From the NCBI RefSeq assembly GCF_002954615.1, contig NZ_MSCJ01000003.1, positions 1,240,001-1,304,000 of the forward strand: a DNA stretch of 64,000 nucleotides, given 5' to 3'. Below, in pieces: positions 45,074-53,566 of the stretch. The notes under the pieces were generated by a model. The model was not told the origin of the DNA. It made no database searches and saw nothing but the letters and a program-made list of their open reading frames with translations. The DNA comes from Photobacterium angustum. GTDB lineage: Bacteria; Pseudomonadota; Gammaproteobacteria; Enterobacterales; Vibrionaceae. Both the position numbers and the translations under genes were made by a program. How positions within the stretch are numbered: position 1 is the stretch's first letter; each line of letters opens with the position of its first letter.

Positions 45074-46035
45074 TGGAACAACCAATTATTGAATTAAATA
45101 ATGTGGTGAAAGAGTTCACTGCTGGCGGTGGTTTTGGTTCGACTGAAATCTTTCGTGCTCTCGATAATATCAGCTTTAAGCTCTATAAAGGGCGTACTTT
45201 AGCGCTCGTTGGCGAATCCGGTTGTGGTAAAAGTACATGTGCAAAGCTCATTACTAAAGTTCACGGCGTAACGGAAGGCGAGATTTTATTTAAAGGCGAT
45301 AACGTCGATACCATTCGTAAACGTAAAGATGTACTGAATTATCGCGGTAAAGTCCAAATGGTATTCCAAGACCCATTTGGATCGTTAAATCCTACTCATA
45401 CTATTCGCCACCACCTCACTCGCCCACTGTTAATTCATAAACAAGTAAAGGGTAAAAACGCAATAGAGCAGCGTTTAAATGAGCTAATGGAATTGGTTGA
45501 ATTACCGATTGAAGATCTTGATAAATACCCCCATCAGCTTAGTGGTGGTCAACGTCAACGTGTGAATCTAGCGCGTGCAATTGGTGTTGGTGCTGAAATC
45601 ATCCTCGCCGATGAACCAACCTCAATGCTTGATGTTTCTATTCGATTAGGCGTGTTGAACCTAATGAAAGAAATGAAAGATAAAATTGGTATTGGCTTTT
45701 TATACATTACGCATGACTTAGCAACTGCACATTATATCGCAGAAGAAACCGCAGTAATGTACCGTGGCCGTATTGTTGAGTGGGGAGACACTCGCTCTAT
45801 TTTACGTAACCCACAGCACCCTTATACTAAATTATTAATCTCTGCAGTGCCCGATCCTGATCTACCCTTTAATAAACTCGTGGATTCAGAACCAGATTAT
45901 TCACAGAGTGCCGATAAGATCCGTGCAATAAGTTTGAAGTCTGTTTCAGGACATCGCCAAGTTGCTGACAATCACTTTGTTGCAAACTGGGATGAAACGG
46001 AAGCCAACGCACTTAAAGAGGAAAAAATCGCATGA
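45073..46035 (+). CDS. Peptide/oligosaccharide-type ABC transporter ATPase (second of a pair)
   Basis: This 320-residue OppF/DppF-type ATPase has Walker A LVGESGCGKST, Q-loop VFQDPFGSLNPTH, signature LSGGQRQRVNLARAI, Walker B IILADEPTSMLD, H-loop THDLATAHY and the family tail NPQHPYTKLLISAVPDPD. It pairs with the preceding ATPase to form the heterodimeric motor of a peptide-class importer. The transporter's membrane and binding parts must be elsewhere. It overlaps the next gene by four bases (ATGA). Confidence 0.87.
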   Translation: MEQPIIELNNVVKEFTAGGGFGSTEIFRALDNISFKLYKGRTLALVGESGCGKSTCAKLITKVHGVTEGEILFKGDNVDTIRKRKDVLNYRGKVQMVFQDPFGSLNPTHTIRHHLTRPLLIHKQVKGKNAIEQRLNELMELVELPIEDLDKYPHQLSGGQRQRVNLARAIGVGAEIILADEPTSMLDVSIRLGVLNLMKEMKDKIGIGFLYITHDLATAHYIAEETAVMYRGRIVEWGDTRSILRNPQHPYTKLLISAVPDPDLPFNKLVDSEPDYSQSADKIRAISLKSVSGHRQVADNHFVANWDETEANALKEEKIA

Positions 46036-46493
46036 TGACACTTCACTGCTGGTTAGAATCAGTTAAAGGATGGTACCAACCCAACCATAACCATAACCAT
46101 GATTTTTCAGAGTTGGTTACTCTCATTCAACAAACGCCTAGCAGCATGATGGATGAATTAGACAATGAGACTGGCAGTGAAGCTTTAGCCTACTGGCTAG
46201 ATGCGTGTTTTCGCTTAACTAAATATTATCAACATCAAGGCTATAACGAGCAGGCATTTGGTTACATTCAGCTTTCTTATGCCAAGCTTCAAGCCGTGGT
46301 ATGTGATGCCAGCTATAGTATAGAACTAAAGCGTTGGAGCCTAAAAAAGCTAGATCGAATCATTGTTGCTATGGTGGAGTTTTGCCAACATCAAACCGAT
46401 CCTCAATGGCAGCAAGAAAGTGTCCAGCTCATTAACTTACATGTCGCTTTTATGGAATCACAGCAGCATTTGAATTTAAAATACTCTTCTTAA
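46032..46493 (+). CDS. Unknown protein coupled to the ABC ATPases
   Basis: This 153-residue soluble, helical protein starts within the stop of the second ATPase gene. It is rich in Gln, His and aromatic residues, with stretches such as GSEALAYWLDACFRLTKYYQHQGYNEQAF that look like helical-repeat (TPR-like) pairs. A His/Asn tract (NHNHNH) lies near residue 20. I recognise no family. Tight coupling suggests a role with the ATPases. Confidence 0.65.
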   Translation: MMTLHCWLESVKGWYQPNHNHNHDFSELVTLIQQTPSSMMDELDNETGSEALAYWLDACFRLTKYYQHQGYNEQAFGYIQLSYAKLQAVVCDASYSIELKRWSLKKLDRIIVAMVEFCQHQTDPQWQQESVQLINLHVAFMESQQHLNLKYSS

Positions 46494-46502
46494 AAAATTA
46501 AT

Positions 46503-46527
46503 ACAGCGAGTGTTTTACACTCGCTGT
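46503..46527. terminator. Terminator after the ABC ATPase operon
   Basis: ACAGCGAGTG (46503-46512), loop TTTTA, CACTCGCTGT (46518-46527): a perfect 10-bp stem between two convergent genes. Confidence 0.75.
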
Positions 46528-46532
46528 CCTCA

Positions 46533-46901
46533 TTATGATTGATTTTTAAGCTTATCAATTTTCTCTAATGCTTTTTCCGCCGCGACCTTAATATATTTTT
46601 TTGAACCATTTAATATTAATTCTTTTTCTGATTCTTTATAAAAAGCATTTAATCCAATTAACTCACCTGTTTTAACTGTATTGCCTTGTATTTCTGCAGG
46701 ATACTCTTTTTCAATAAATATACTTTTATGCCAAGAACTTACTGAATATTTCGTTAAAATATAGTCGTTGCCATTTTTAGATATTTGTAAAAAATTTTCA
46801 TCATTATCTCTTTGTTGCCAATAACCAATTATATTATTCTCATCTGAACCACAACCCAACAAGCTTAATAACACCGAAAAAACAATAACTAATTTATTCA
46901 T
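46533..46901 (-). CDS. Small putative lipoprotein
   Basis: This 122-residue protein has a lipoprotein signal ending in the lipobox LLGC (Cys17), followed by GSDENNIIGYWQQRD and a beta-rich domain of about 70 residues, then a Lys-rich helical tail (AAEKALEKIDKLKN). It is AT-rich. The WQ..D-ENFLQISK start is like many small calycin-type lipoproteins, but I cannot assign a family. Confidence 0.65.
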   Translation of the reverse strand: MNKLVIVFSVLLSLLGCGSDENNIIGYWQQRDNDENFLQISKNGNDYILTKYSVSSWHKSIFIEKEYPAEIQGNTVKTGELIGLNAFYKESEKELILNGSKKYIKVAAEKALEKIDKLKNQS

Positions 46902-47173
46902 ATTTTTATTCTCCTTAAAATTTCAATTATACATACAACACAAGATTAATATTCCTATTGTTTTATATTGTATCTCGCATAACAAATGAAAATTTATTAA
47001 TATATTTCAAGAAGTGATAAATCTTCATATGAAAATAAAAGCCTTGCTTATCTCACCTCCTGACAAGTAAAGGTTAACCCAATCAAACATAAAATTATTG
47101 TTAAACGATAATTTTTTATTGCTTATCTCAAGTTTAGTCTCTATCCTTGCCTCATCAACTTAAGAGGTAGCAC

Positions 47174-47725
47174 ATGTCTAATATCCAAAAGCAAAGTAAA
47201 AGAGCTCGTATACTATTTCAACTATTTTTTGTTTTAACGCCTATATTAGTTTGCTATTTTTGGCTAACCATAGATACGCCATATGCCTACTTAACGAACG
47301 CTGGAATAGTACAAACATCATATGATGATTTACATAATATTACTCAAGTGCCATTAACACTCACAACAAGACTCATAGCAACGTTAGTTAGCCTAATTTA
47401 TTGCTCAATTATCATGTATGCTTTAACAAAGTTAATTAAACTCTTCCGTAATTATGAAAATAGCAATATCTTTACCTTAGAAAATGCAACTATTTACCAG
47501 AAGCTTGGCTACAGCATATTTTATTGGGTCGGCGGATCAATGATTTACCAAGCAATCATGACTCTCGTACTCAGTTTCAATAATCCACCAGGACAAAGAA
47601 TGATTGCTTTTAGTTTTGTAGGTGTAGACTTTTTAACCCTTATTATGGGACTCGTTGTACTGATAATCTCATGGGTGATGAAAGAAGCTTATATTCTTGC
47701 GGATGAACAAAACTTAACCATTTAA
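47174..47725 (+). CDS. DUF2975 membrane protein
   Basis: This 183-residue protein has four transmembrane segments (about 14-33, 63-88, 112-135 and 152-173). The fold and the segment NSNIFTLENATIYQKLGYSIF fit the DUF2975 family. The next gene, ten bases on, encodes a small XRE-type repressor; this pairing is a known arrangement whose function is unclear. RBS GAGGTAG. Confidence 0.8.
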   Translation: MSNIQKQSKRARILFQLFFVLTPILVCYFWLTIDTPYAYLTNAGIVQTSYDDLHNITQVPLTLTTRLIATLVSLIYCSIIMYALTKLIKLFRNYENSNIFTLENATIYQKLGYSIFYWVGGSMIYQAIMTLVLSFNNPPGQRMIAFSFVGVDFLTLIMGLVVLIISWVMKEAYILADEQNLTI

Positions 47726-47734
47726 GAGCCGACG

Positions 47735-47953
47735 ATGACAATACGTATTAACTTAGATGTCATGATGGCTAAACGCAAAATGCGATTAAAAGCATTGGCT
47801 CAAGCTATGGAGATGACAGAGGCAAACTTATCTATTCTCAAAAACGGTAAAGCGAAGGCAGTACGCTTTTCAACTTTAGATAAGTTATGTGAATTACTTG
47901 AATGCCAACCTGGTGATATTCTCGAATTTGAAGAAAATCACAACGATAATTAA
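47735..47953 (+). CDS. XRE-family (YozG-like) small transcriptional regulator
   Basis: This 72-residue protein is one Cro/CI helix-turn-helix domain: LDVMMAKRKMRLKALAQAMEMTEANLSILKNGKAKAVRFSTLDKLCELLECQPGDILEF. The layout and ending are standard for YozG-type regulators that accompany DUF2975 proteins. It probably regulates its own operon. Confidence 0.88.
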   Translation: MTIRINLDVMMAKRKMRLKALAQAMEMTEANLSILKNGKAKAVRFSTLDKLCELLECQPGDILEFEENHNDN

Positions 47954-47960
47954 ATAAAAT

Positions 47961-47986
47961 AAGTAGGTGTTATTTAACGCCTACTT
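47961..47986. terminator. Hairpin between convergent genes
   Basis: AAGTAGGTGTT (47961-47971) pairs with AACGCCTACTT (47976-47986) with one wobble; T-rich tail follows. Confidence 0.7.
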
Positions 47987-48018
47987 ATTATTTTCACTTC
48001 AAAACTTAATAAAATGAC

Positions 48019-49716
48019 TTAGTGTCTTGGTTTTACCCACACCGATTTAAAATCAAACCAACCTAATTGATTAGACGCCATCCCTTCCAATTCACCGTTA
48101 CCATCAACACCTAACCACGCATGGAATAATGGTAATACTTGACCGGTATTGACCAATAAGTTCTGAATCTCTTCCAATGGAAAATCAGGTGTAATATTCA
48201 TCCGCCAATTATCAATAAGAGTATCAAGTTGTTTAAATGCTTGAGACGGCATCGCTCGTTCAATTTGCTCAAAGTTATATAGCCACGGTAATATCGCATC
48301 GGCTCTATCACTCCCAAGGCTCATACCATTTAACCAGAGATCTATTTTATCGGCTTGTTTACCTTGCATGATATCTTCAAAGGCAATTTCAATTACTTTT
48401 AGCGTAATACCATCTTTAGCTAATATTTCAGCTATTAATTCAGCCATATAAGGATAGATAGGATGTTCTTGTTGATAGGCCAGTGTCACAGAGCGTTTAG
48501 TCGTTGGTACAACAATATCGTGTGGATATTCCGTTGCGCAAATCCATCCAGGTAATAGACCATAAGCATTAATCATCTTAAAATTAGAGACTTTATTAAG
48601 ATCTAAATGGCGCATAATACTCAAACTGTTTAAACGAGATTGAAAATAATCTAGCCAAACTTTTTGTTGAGCTAAGCCTTTATTTCTATTTAATAATAAA
48701 TAATTACAGCCTTGATCTAAACTTAACTTATTAGATACCGTTGCACTTTGTGTCTGCGCTAACTCTAGTGATGGCTTTAAATAACAAGCAGAAAAACCCG
48801 TTAATATCCAAATTTCCACCACGTCTGTTAATGCACGAAAACCAAAATACATATCAAATGCTTCAAGTTTTAAACGCTGCTTATCATTAATCGTGACTTT
48901 ATAAGGCCCCGTACCAACCGGAAATGTGGTTGCATCAGAACGACGATGATGACTTGCAGGCTGAATAACAGCACTAATATTCGCGAGTAAAGCTGGAAGG
49001 TGGAGATCATCTCGTTTCAAATACACATCTATCGTATTAGCAAAGGGCGAAATAACATCATCAATATGCTTAAACAATGCTTGCTGTTTCACTTCCTTAA
49101 ACGTTTGAATAATATCATCGCTTTCAAGTAACCGCCCATCATGAAAACGGATTGCTGGACGAATATGAAAACGCCAATGTCTTACCGAGATCATTTCCCA
49201 AGCATGAGCGATATCAGCTTCAACTTCCCCTTTTTCCTCATTAAATTGGGTTAATCCGCTGAATATTTGTCTAACAAGATGTTGTTCAGAGCGTCGAAGC
49301 GGCTTGAGAGGATTAAGATTACCGAAGCTACGGTAATAAGGTAGTCGCACAATTTGTCTGCCATGAACATGAGAAATACCAAGTTGTTCATGAATCAATT
49401 GCACCAGTTTCTCAGCATTATTATCTAACACCGACAATGCTGTTTCTAGTTTACCATCAGTTACTAACTTACGCGCTTGCATAAATTGTAACTCACTGTC
49501 AGTGCTATTAAATATTAAGCGTGATTGCTTTCCACGCCCAACGGCAGGTTGCCAATCGATCCAGCCTTTATCGACCATTTTATTTATGACCATACGCACA
49601 TTACGACGCGTACAAAATAAAACTTCTGAAATATCATGGAGATTTGTCTCAGTATTCCTACCTGAGAAATGATTGTACAAACGCTGGAATTGCAATTTTA
49701 ATCGTTGACCGCTCAT
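48019..49716 (-). CDS. SgrR-family transcriptional regulator with solute-binding domain
   Basis: This 565-residue protein has an N-terminal helix-turn-helix (about residues 25-70, LHDISEVLFCTRRNVRMVINKM...GWIDWQPAVGRGKQSRLIF) joined to a class 5 solute-binding-like domain (YYRSFGNLNPLKPLRRSEQHLVRQIFSGLTQF). This is the SgrR layout; E. coli SgrR senses glucose-phosphate stress and activates the divergent sRNA gene sgrS. Family proteins also control oligosaccharide or peptide genes, so the true role here is open. The divergent gap is 330 bases and structured. Confidence 0.85.
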   Translation of the reverse strand: MSGQRLKLQFQRLYNHFSGRNTETNLHDISEVLFCTRRNVRMVINKMVDKGWIDWQPAVGRGKQSRLIFNSTDSELQFMQARKLVTDGKLETALSVLDNNAEKLVQLIHEQLGISHVHGRQIVRLPYYRSFGNLNPLKPLRRSEQHLVRQIFSGLTQFNEEKGEVEADIAHAWEMISVRHWRFHIRPAIRFHDGRLLESDDIIQTFKEVKQQALFKHIDDVISPFANTIDVYLKRDDLHLPALLANISAVIQPASHHRRSDATTFPVGTGPYKVTINDKQRLKLEAFDMYFGFRALTDVVEIWILTGFSACYLKPSLELAQTQSATVSNKLSLDQGCNYLLLNRNKGLAQQKVWLDYFQSRLNSLSIMRHLDLNKVSNFKMINAYGLLPGWICATEYPHDIVVPTTKRSVTLAYQQEHPIYPYMAELIAEILAKDGITLKVIEIAFEDIMQGKQADKIDLWLNGMSLGSDRADAILPWLYNFEQIERAMPSQAFKQLDTLIDNWRMNITPDFPLEEIQNLLVNTGQVLPLFHAWLGVDGNGELEGMASNQLGWFDFKSVWVKPRH

Positions 49717-50046
49717 AAAGAGGAAACCTTACTTCCTATATTGTTCTCTTTTAACTTCCTCATTTTAGCGTAAAAATACAACAGTCGATATGAAAACAGG
49801 TTTTGCTCTACTTACAGTGTGATACCTATATAAATATTGATAAGTCTACAAAGCCATTTGTAGCTTAATGAACATTAACTTAGGCTCTTTCCCCCAAAAG
49901 AGTTTATTTACCCTGAGTGCTCATTAATTTAAGTCCGACCTAATACAGAACGTGTTAGGTTGGACTTTCCCTGTATTCTTTTATTGTCATTAGAATGATA
50001 AATACCATGTTTATGCTGGTGATAAGTAAACTACATCAAGAATACG
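49717..50046. other. Structured 330-bp gap divergent from the sgrR-like gene
   Basis: No gene is visible. Besides promoters, the stretch holds a 16-bp-stem hairpin at 49931-49967. By comparison with enteric sgrR-sgrS, a small RNA could be encoded here on the plus strand; I cannot recognise the SgrS seed with confidence. Confidence 0.4.
49931..49967. terminator. Long hairpin, possible sRNA terminator
   Basis: AAGTCCGACCTAATAC (49931-49946) pairs with GTGTTAGGTTGGACTT (49952-49967) with two G-T wobbles and a five-base loop. The tail TTTCCC is short of a proper T run. Confidence 0.5.
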
Positions 50047-50913
50047 ATGAAAAAACTCAAACGCTATCAATATGAACAATATGCAATTTTATGTCATCTT
50101 GCTTATCCTGATGATTTTGATCATACCCAATATGGTTTTTTACCTGAAGGCAGAGAAGAAATTATCGATCGCTGGGGACGCCCTATTATTCGTATTTTAT
50201 GGGGTGAGAGTAAAGAAGTCGTCTTAGTCTTTAAAGGTTCGCAAAACATATGGGATTGGTTACTCAACCTCGCATGTTTCCCGAAAAAAATCGAATCACA
50301 ACCTAAGCCATATCATGTTCATTGGGGTTATCATTATCTAATACATCAAAAAAGCATAAGACGTAACTATGCTTTTCATCAATGTCATCCAGACTTAAGC
50401 GATAGTCAAAAGCTTGATATCTTTCAAGCATCACATTTAACTTCTTACCGCAATCAATCGAACTACAACGAAATCATTAAACAGATCCAAGCCGTAATAA
50501 AACCCTTAATTGAATCTGGTAAGCACATTAGCTTAACTGGCCACTCCTCTGGTGGTGCAATGGCGGTACTCAGTGCTGACTACTTGCACCAATATTATCC
50601 AAATGCAATAAAGCGTGTGGTTACTTTTGGGCAGCCAGCAACAGGATTTTGGAGTTTTAAAAAACACTACCCATTACATCAACAAACCTACCGTATTTGT
50701 TGTGATCTAGATATTGTCACCTTTCTGCCCGCCATTCCTTTTATGCATTGGCATGTTGGACAAATGCTCTGGTTACACAACGGTAAAATTTATCAAAACA
50801 TTCCCACCATAATACGATTATCACGATCGATAATAAGTTGGATCATGCGCCCTTTTAGCTATCACTTCATGCAAAAATATATTCGTAATAAAGACTTTTT
50901 TGATAAGCACTGA
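50047..50913 (+). CDS. Class 3 lipase-family protein
   Basis: This 288-residue alpha/beta-hydrolase has the nucleophile elbow TGHSSGGAMAVL (Ser167) and the nearby VVTFGQPATG and CCDLDIVTFLP segments with the likely catalytic Asp, as in class 3 (fungal-type) lipases. A central insertion (about residues 100-140) is unlike anything I know. No signal peptide is seen, so it probably acts inside the cell. Substrate unknown. Confidence 0.8.
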   Translation: MKKLKRYQYEQYAILCHLAYPDDFDHTQYGFLPEGREEIIDRWGRPIIRILWGESKEVVLVFKGSQNIWDWLLNLACFPKKIESQPKPYHVHWGYHYLIHQKSIRRNYAFHQCHPDLSDSQKLDIFQASHLTSYRNQSNYNEIIKQIQAVIKPLIESGKHISLTGHSSGGAMAVLSADYLHQYYPNAIKRVVTFGQPATGFWSFKKHYPLHQQTYRICCDLDIVTFLPAIPFMHWHVGQMLWLHNGKIYQNIPTIIRLSRSIISWIMRPFSYHFMQKYIRNKDFFDKH

Positions 50914-50925
50914 TCCAACTTCAAC

Positions 50926-51474
50926 TTACTGAATAAACTGATAAATACGACGAGCTAAGTATTTTGCAGTATTTATATCTTTAGCATCAGGTTTACCGTC
51001 CTCAGAGGTAGCAACAACGCCAGACTGACAACCTAAACGATTCACTCCCAATGCGTTGAAGTTTGAAGGGCTATCTATTCCCATCCAAATCATGCCATGC
51101 TGTGATGCTAATATTTGGAAATACCGTAGCGTTTCAGTTTGATCGCCATTCAGTGAGCCACCAGAAGTTATTCCTGCTGCTATTTTTCCTGATAATCTCT
51201 GATCGCACCATTTATCACTTGTTGCATCAGCAAAGGCTTTGAACTGTGCCGCGACAGATCCCATATAAGTTGGAGAGGCAAAAATAATCGCTTGGCAGTG
51301 CTGAAGTTTTTCCATTATTTCATGATTAACAAATCGCCCTTCTATGATTTCTGTTCCCGTAATCTTGTGCGTAATCACTTCTACAGGCTCTGACCCCAAC
51401 TCATTGCAACATGCTTCTACTAAAGTTTCCGTGATACCTGTATTCGAGAAATAAACAATACCTATCGCTTTCAT
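50926..51474 (-). CDS. Flavodoxin-like/WrbA-type NAD(P)H FMN protein
   Basis: This 182-residue flavodoxin-fold protein has the FMN-phosphate loop YFSNTGITETLVEA, ASPTYMGSVAAQFKAF for the FMN ring and AGITSGGSLNGDQTETL. This matches the WrbA/NAD(P)H-dependent oxidoreductase group. ATG 51474 is preferred (AAGGAC upstream). It diverges from the phosphatase-like gene at 51645. Confidence 0.85.
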   Translation of the reverse strand: MKAIGIVYFSNTGITETLVEACCNELGSEPVEVITHKITGTEIIEGRFVNHEIMEKLQHCQAIIFASPTYMGSVAAQFKAFADATSDKWCDQRLSGKIAAGITSGGSLNGDQTETLRYFQILASQHGMIWMGIDSPSNFNALGVNRLGCQSGVVATSEDGKPDAKDINTAKYLARRIYQFIQ

Positions 51475-51644
51475 TAAAACGTCCTTATATAAGTGTGTAA
51501 ATCTCAACACAAGATAAAACCTCAAGTTAACCTGAGGTCAACCGTTAATGAGATTTTTTAAATCAATACATATGAATAATCATATATGTCATAATTGCCG
51601 TGTATAACTGTTTAGAAATGGAAAAGACGATAAGGAAATACCGC

Positions 51645-52148
51645 ATGACACATCCAACATGGGACTTACCAATAAACAACAACTCAGCAGGATTGGTACT
51701 TACCCCTTGTCCAGGAACAAAAGGCACGCCATTAGTTGAAAGCATTGATCAACTTAAAGCACAAGGTGTCACAATTGTTGTCACAGCATTAAGCATGAAG
51801 GAAATGGAAGCAAAGAACGTTGGGCTTTTACCACTGGTTGTTCAGCAAGTCGGACTTCAATGGTTCAATACCCCTATAGAAGATGATTGTGCCCCAGATG
51901 AAAGCTTTCAGCCTCATTGGGATGCAATCTCCCCAGCATTACACCAAGCATTAGATAACGGGGAAAAAGTCGCGCTACATTGTATGGGTGGTTCAGGACG
52001 GACTGGTTTACTTGCGGCCCACCTATTATTGGAAAAAAACTGGCAATTAGAAGATATCATTAGCCAAGTTCAAGCATTAAGACCCAATGCCTTTACTAAA
52101 GAGGTGCAAGCTGAATATATTCGTGATATTGCTCTTATTAATGATTAA
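51645..52148 (+). CDS. Dual-specificity/CDKN3-type protein phosphatase-like
   Basis: This 167-residue protein carries the cysteine-phosphatase signature HCMGGSGRTG (Cys113, Arg119) and a WPD-type loop region around PIEDDCAPDE with an aspartate candidate. It resembles the cyclin-dependent kinase inhibitor 3 (KAP) type of dual-specificity phosphatase found in many marine bacteria. ATG 51645 follows AAGGAA; upstream in-frame ATGs lie before that site. The substrate may be a phosphoprotein or small molecule. A terminator follows. Confidence 0.82.
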   Translation: MTHPTWDLPINNNSAGLVLTPCPGTKGTPLVESIDQLKAQGVTIVVTALSMKEMEAKNVGLLPLVVQQVGLQWFNTPIEDDCAPDESFQPHWDAISPALHQALDNGEKVALHCMGGSGRTGLLAAHLLLEKNWQLEDIISQVQALRPNAFTKEVQAEYIRDIALIND

Positions 52149-52175
52149 AGATAGCTTTAATCTTACTATGACGGA

Positions 52176-52195
52176 AGCAGAGGCTCTCCTCTGTT
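52176..52195 (+). terminator. Terminator of the phosphatase-like gene
   Basis: AGCAGAGG (52176-52183), loop CTCT, CCTCTGTT (52188-52195), one wobble, then TTCGTTT. Confidence 0.75.
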
Positions 52196-52464
52196 TTCGT
52201 TTACTCGATGTTCAATGCATTTCATTATCAATAAATTTACTTCGCAATATATAATAGATAGGTTTTGCACTTTCATATGTATTTCCCTTATGAAAAAGCC
52301 AACTGTTAATAATTTTTAACATTCTCTCAAATAGCTTATCTAACTGTATTTATAATTTTATATTTGTCTTCTATTTAATACTTTTTGTCCTTTTCTTGAT
52401 AGTTGCCTAATTATATTAAACCCTACAATAGCAGTATATTTTATACGGTTATTAGAGATATAAC
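52196..52464. other. AT-rich promoter region of the torYZ-like pair
   Basis: With the terminator before it, this makes up a 316-bp gap (52149-52464). I see no gene. It is very AT-rich and should hold the promoter of the cytochrome operon. No convincing FNR or TorR box was found by eye. Confidence 0.45.
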
Positions 52465-53565
52465 ATGGGAAGAATAAAAAGGAAAACTATCCTCTTTGTT
52501 ATTATTATTTTCATCCTTTCTTTTGGAATAGTAAAAGCGACTGATTTTGCATTACACAAATCGTCTGAAACTGAATTTTGTATTTCATGTCACTCAATGA
52601 CAATTCCATATGATGATTATATAAAAAGCCCACACTATGCCAATCAACATGGTGTTTCTGCGCAATGTAAAGATTGCCATATTAATGAGAAAAGTAATAT
52701 CGAATACTTAACTGCGAAGTTAGGTGGAATAAAAGATATTTGGTTTGAGACAACGGGTAAAATAGATTCTAAAGAAAAATATGAAGAACATAGAATGGAA
52801 ATGGCTCAAACTGTTTGGAAACAAATGGAAGCCAATAATTCCGCTACGTGTCGTAATTGTCACTCTTACGATAAAATGAATTTCGACGAGATGTCTGCAA
52901 AAGCTAAACAGCAAATGCAGATTGCCGCTAGTAAAAATCAAAGTTGTATAGACTGTCACAAAGGTATTGCGCATAGCTTACCTAAAGTCAAGTCAGATAC
53001 ATTTGATATCAATGAGTTAAAAAGTGGTTCAACGGCTTATACAACAACAATTTCACCACTTTATAACGACCAAGACTTTGCTTCAATTAAAGCAAAAATT
53101 CTACCTTATACCCAGTTTACTGTTTTAGATAAAGCAAATGGTGCCATCAAAATCAAACTCAATGGTTGGCAAGAAGCACATAAGAACTTGCTCTACGCGA
53201 TGGAAGGTAAACGAATTACTGACGCTGTAATAAGAGGTTTAGATGATATTCAAGAAACCGGTAAAACTTATTACAACCATAACACTAAAAAGTCTTGGAA
53301 AGAGCTAAGTATAATTGCTTGGATAAAGAGTACACCTGTTACTACCAATATTAATCAGCAATGGGAAAAGAATAAATTCGAGTACGAATCCAAGTGTGCG
53401 CAATGTCACCAGAAGGTACAAGAGCATCATTTTAGTAGCAATGATTGGCCAGCTCAATTTAAAGGTATGGCACGTCAAGCCAAATTAACAAAAAATGAAA
53501 CTCAAGGGATTTTAAAATACCTTCAATATCATTCATCAGATATAACAAATAACGTGGAAAACTAA
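52465..53565 (+). CDS. torY: Pentahaem c-type cytochrome TorC/TorY-like
   Basis: This 366-residue membrane-anchored cytochrome has an N-terminal helix (about 7-24), four CXXCH haem sites in the N-terminal NapC-like domain (Cys39, 68, 129 and 161) and a fifth CAQCH at Cys311 in a C-terminal domain. That five-haem layout defines TorC/TorY. It takes electrons from menaquinol and passes them to the periplasmic reductase coded one base after its stop. Choice of torY over torC follows the partner's type. Confidence 0.9.
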   Translation: MGRIKRKTILFVIIIFILSFGIVKATDFALHKSSETEFCISCHSMTIPYDDYIKSPHYANQHGVSAQCKDCHINEKSNIEYLTAKLGGIKDIWFETTGKIDSKEKYEEHRMEMAQTVWKQMEANNSATCRNCHSYDKMNFDEMSAKAKQQMQIAASKNQSCIDCHKGIAHSLPKVKSDTFDINELKSGSTAYTTTISPLYNDQDFASIKAKILPYTQFTVLDKANGAIKIKLNGWQEAHKNLLYAMEGKRITDAVIRGLDDIQETGKTYYNHNTKKSWKELSIIAWIKSTPVTTNINQQWEKNKFEYESKCAQCHQKVQEHHFSSNDWPAQFKGMARQAKLTKNETQGILKYLQYHSSDITNNVEN

Positions 53566-53566
53566 A

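Noticed and set aside
52149..52464. TorR boxes (CTGTTCATAT type) before the torYZ-like genes
   Set aside because: Only one weak resemblance (CTTTCATATG) was found and no repeated series, so no claim is made.
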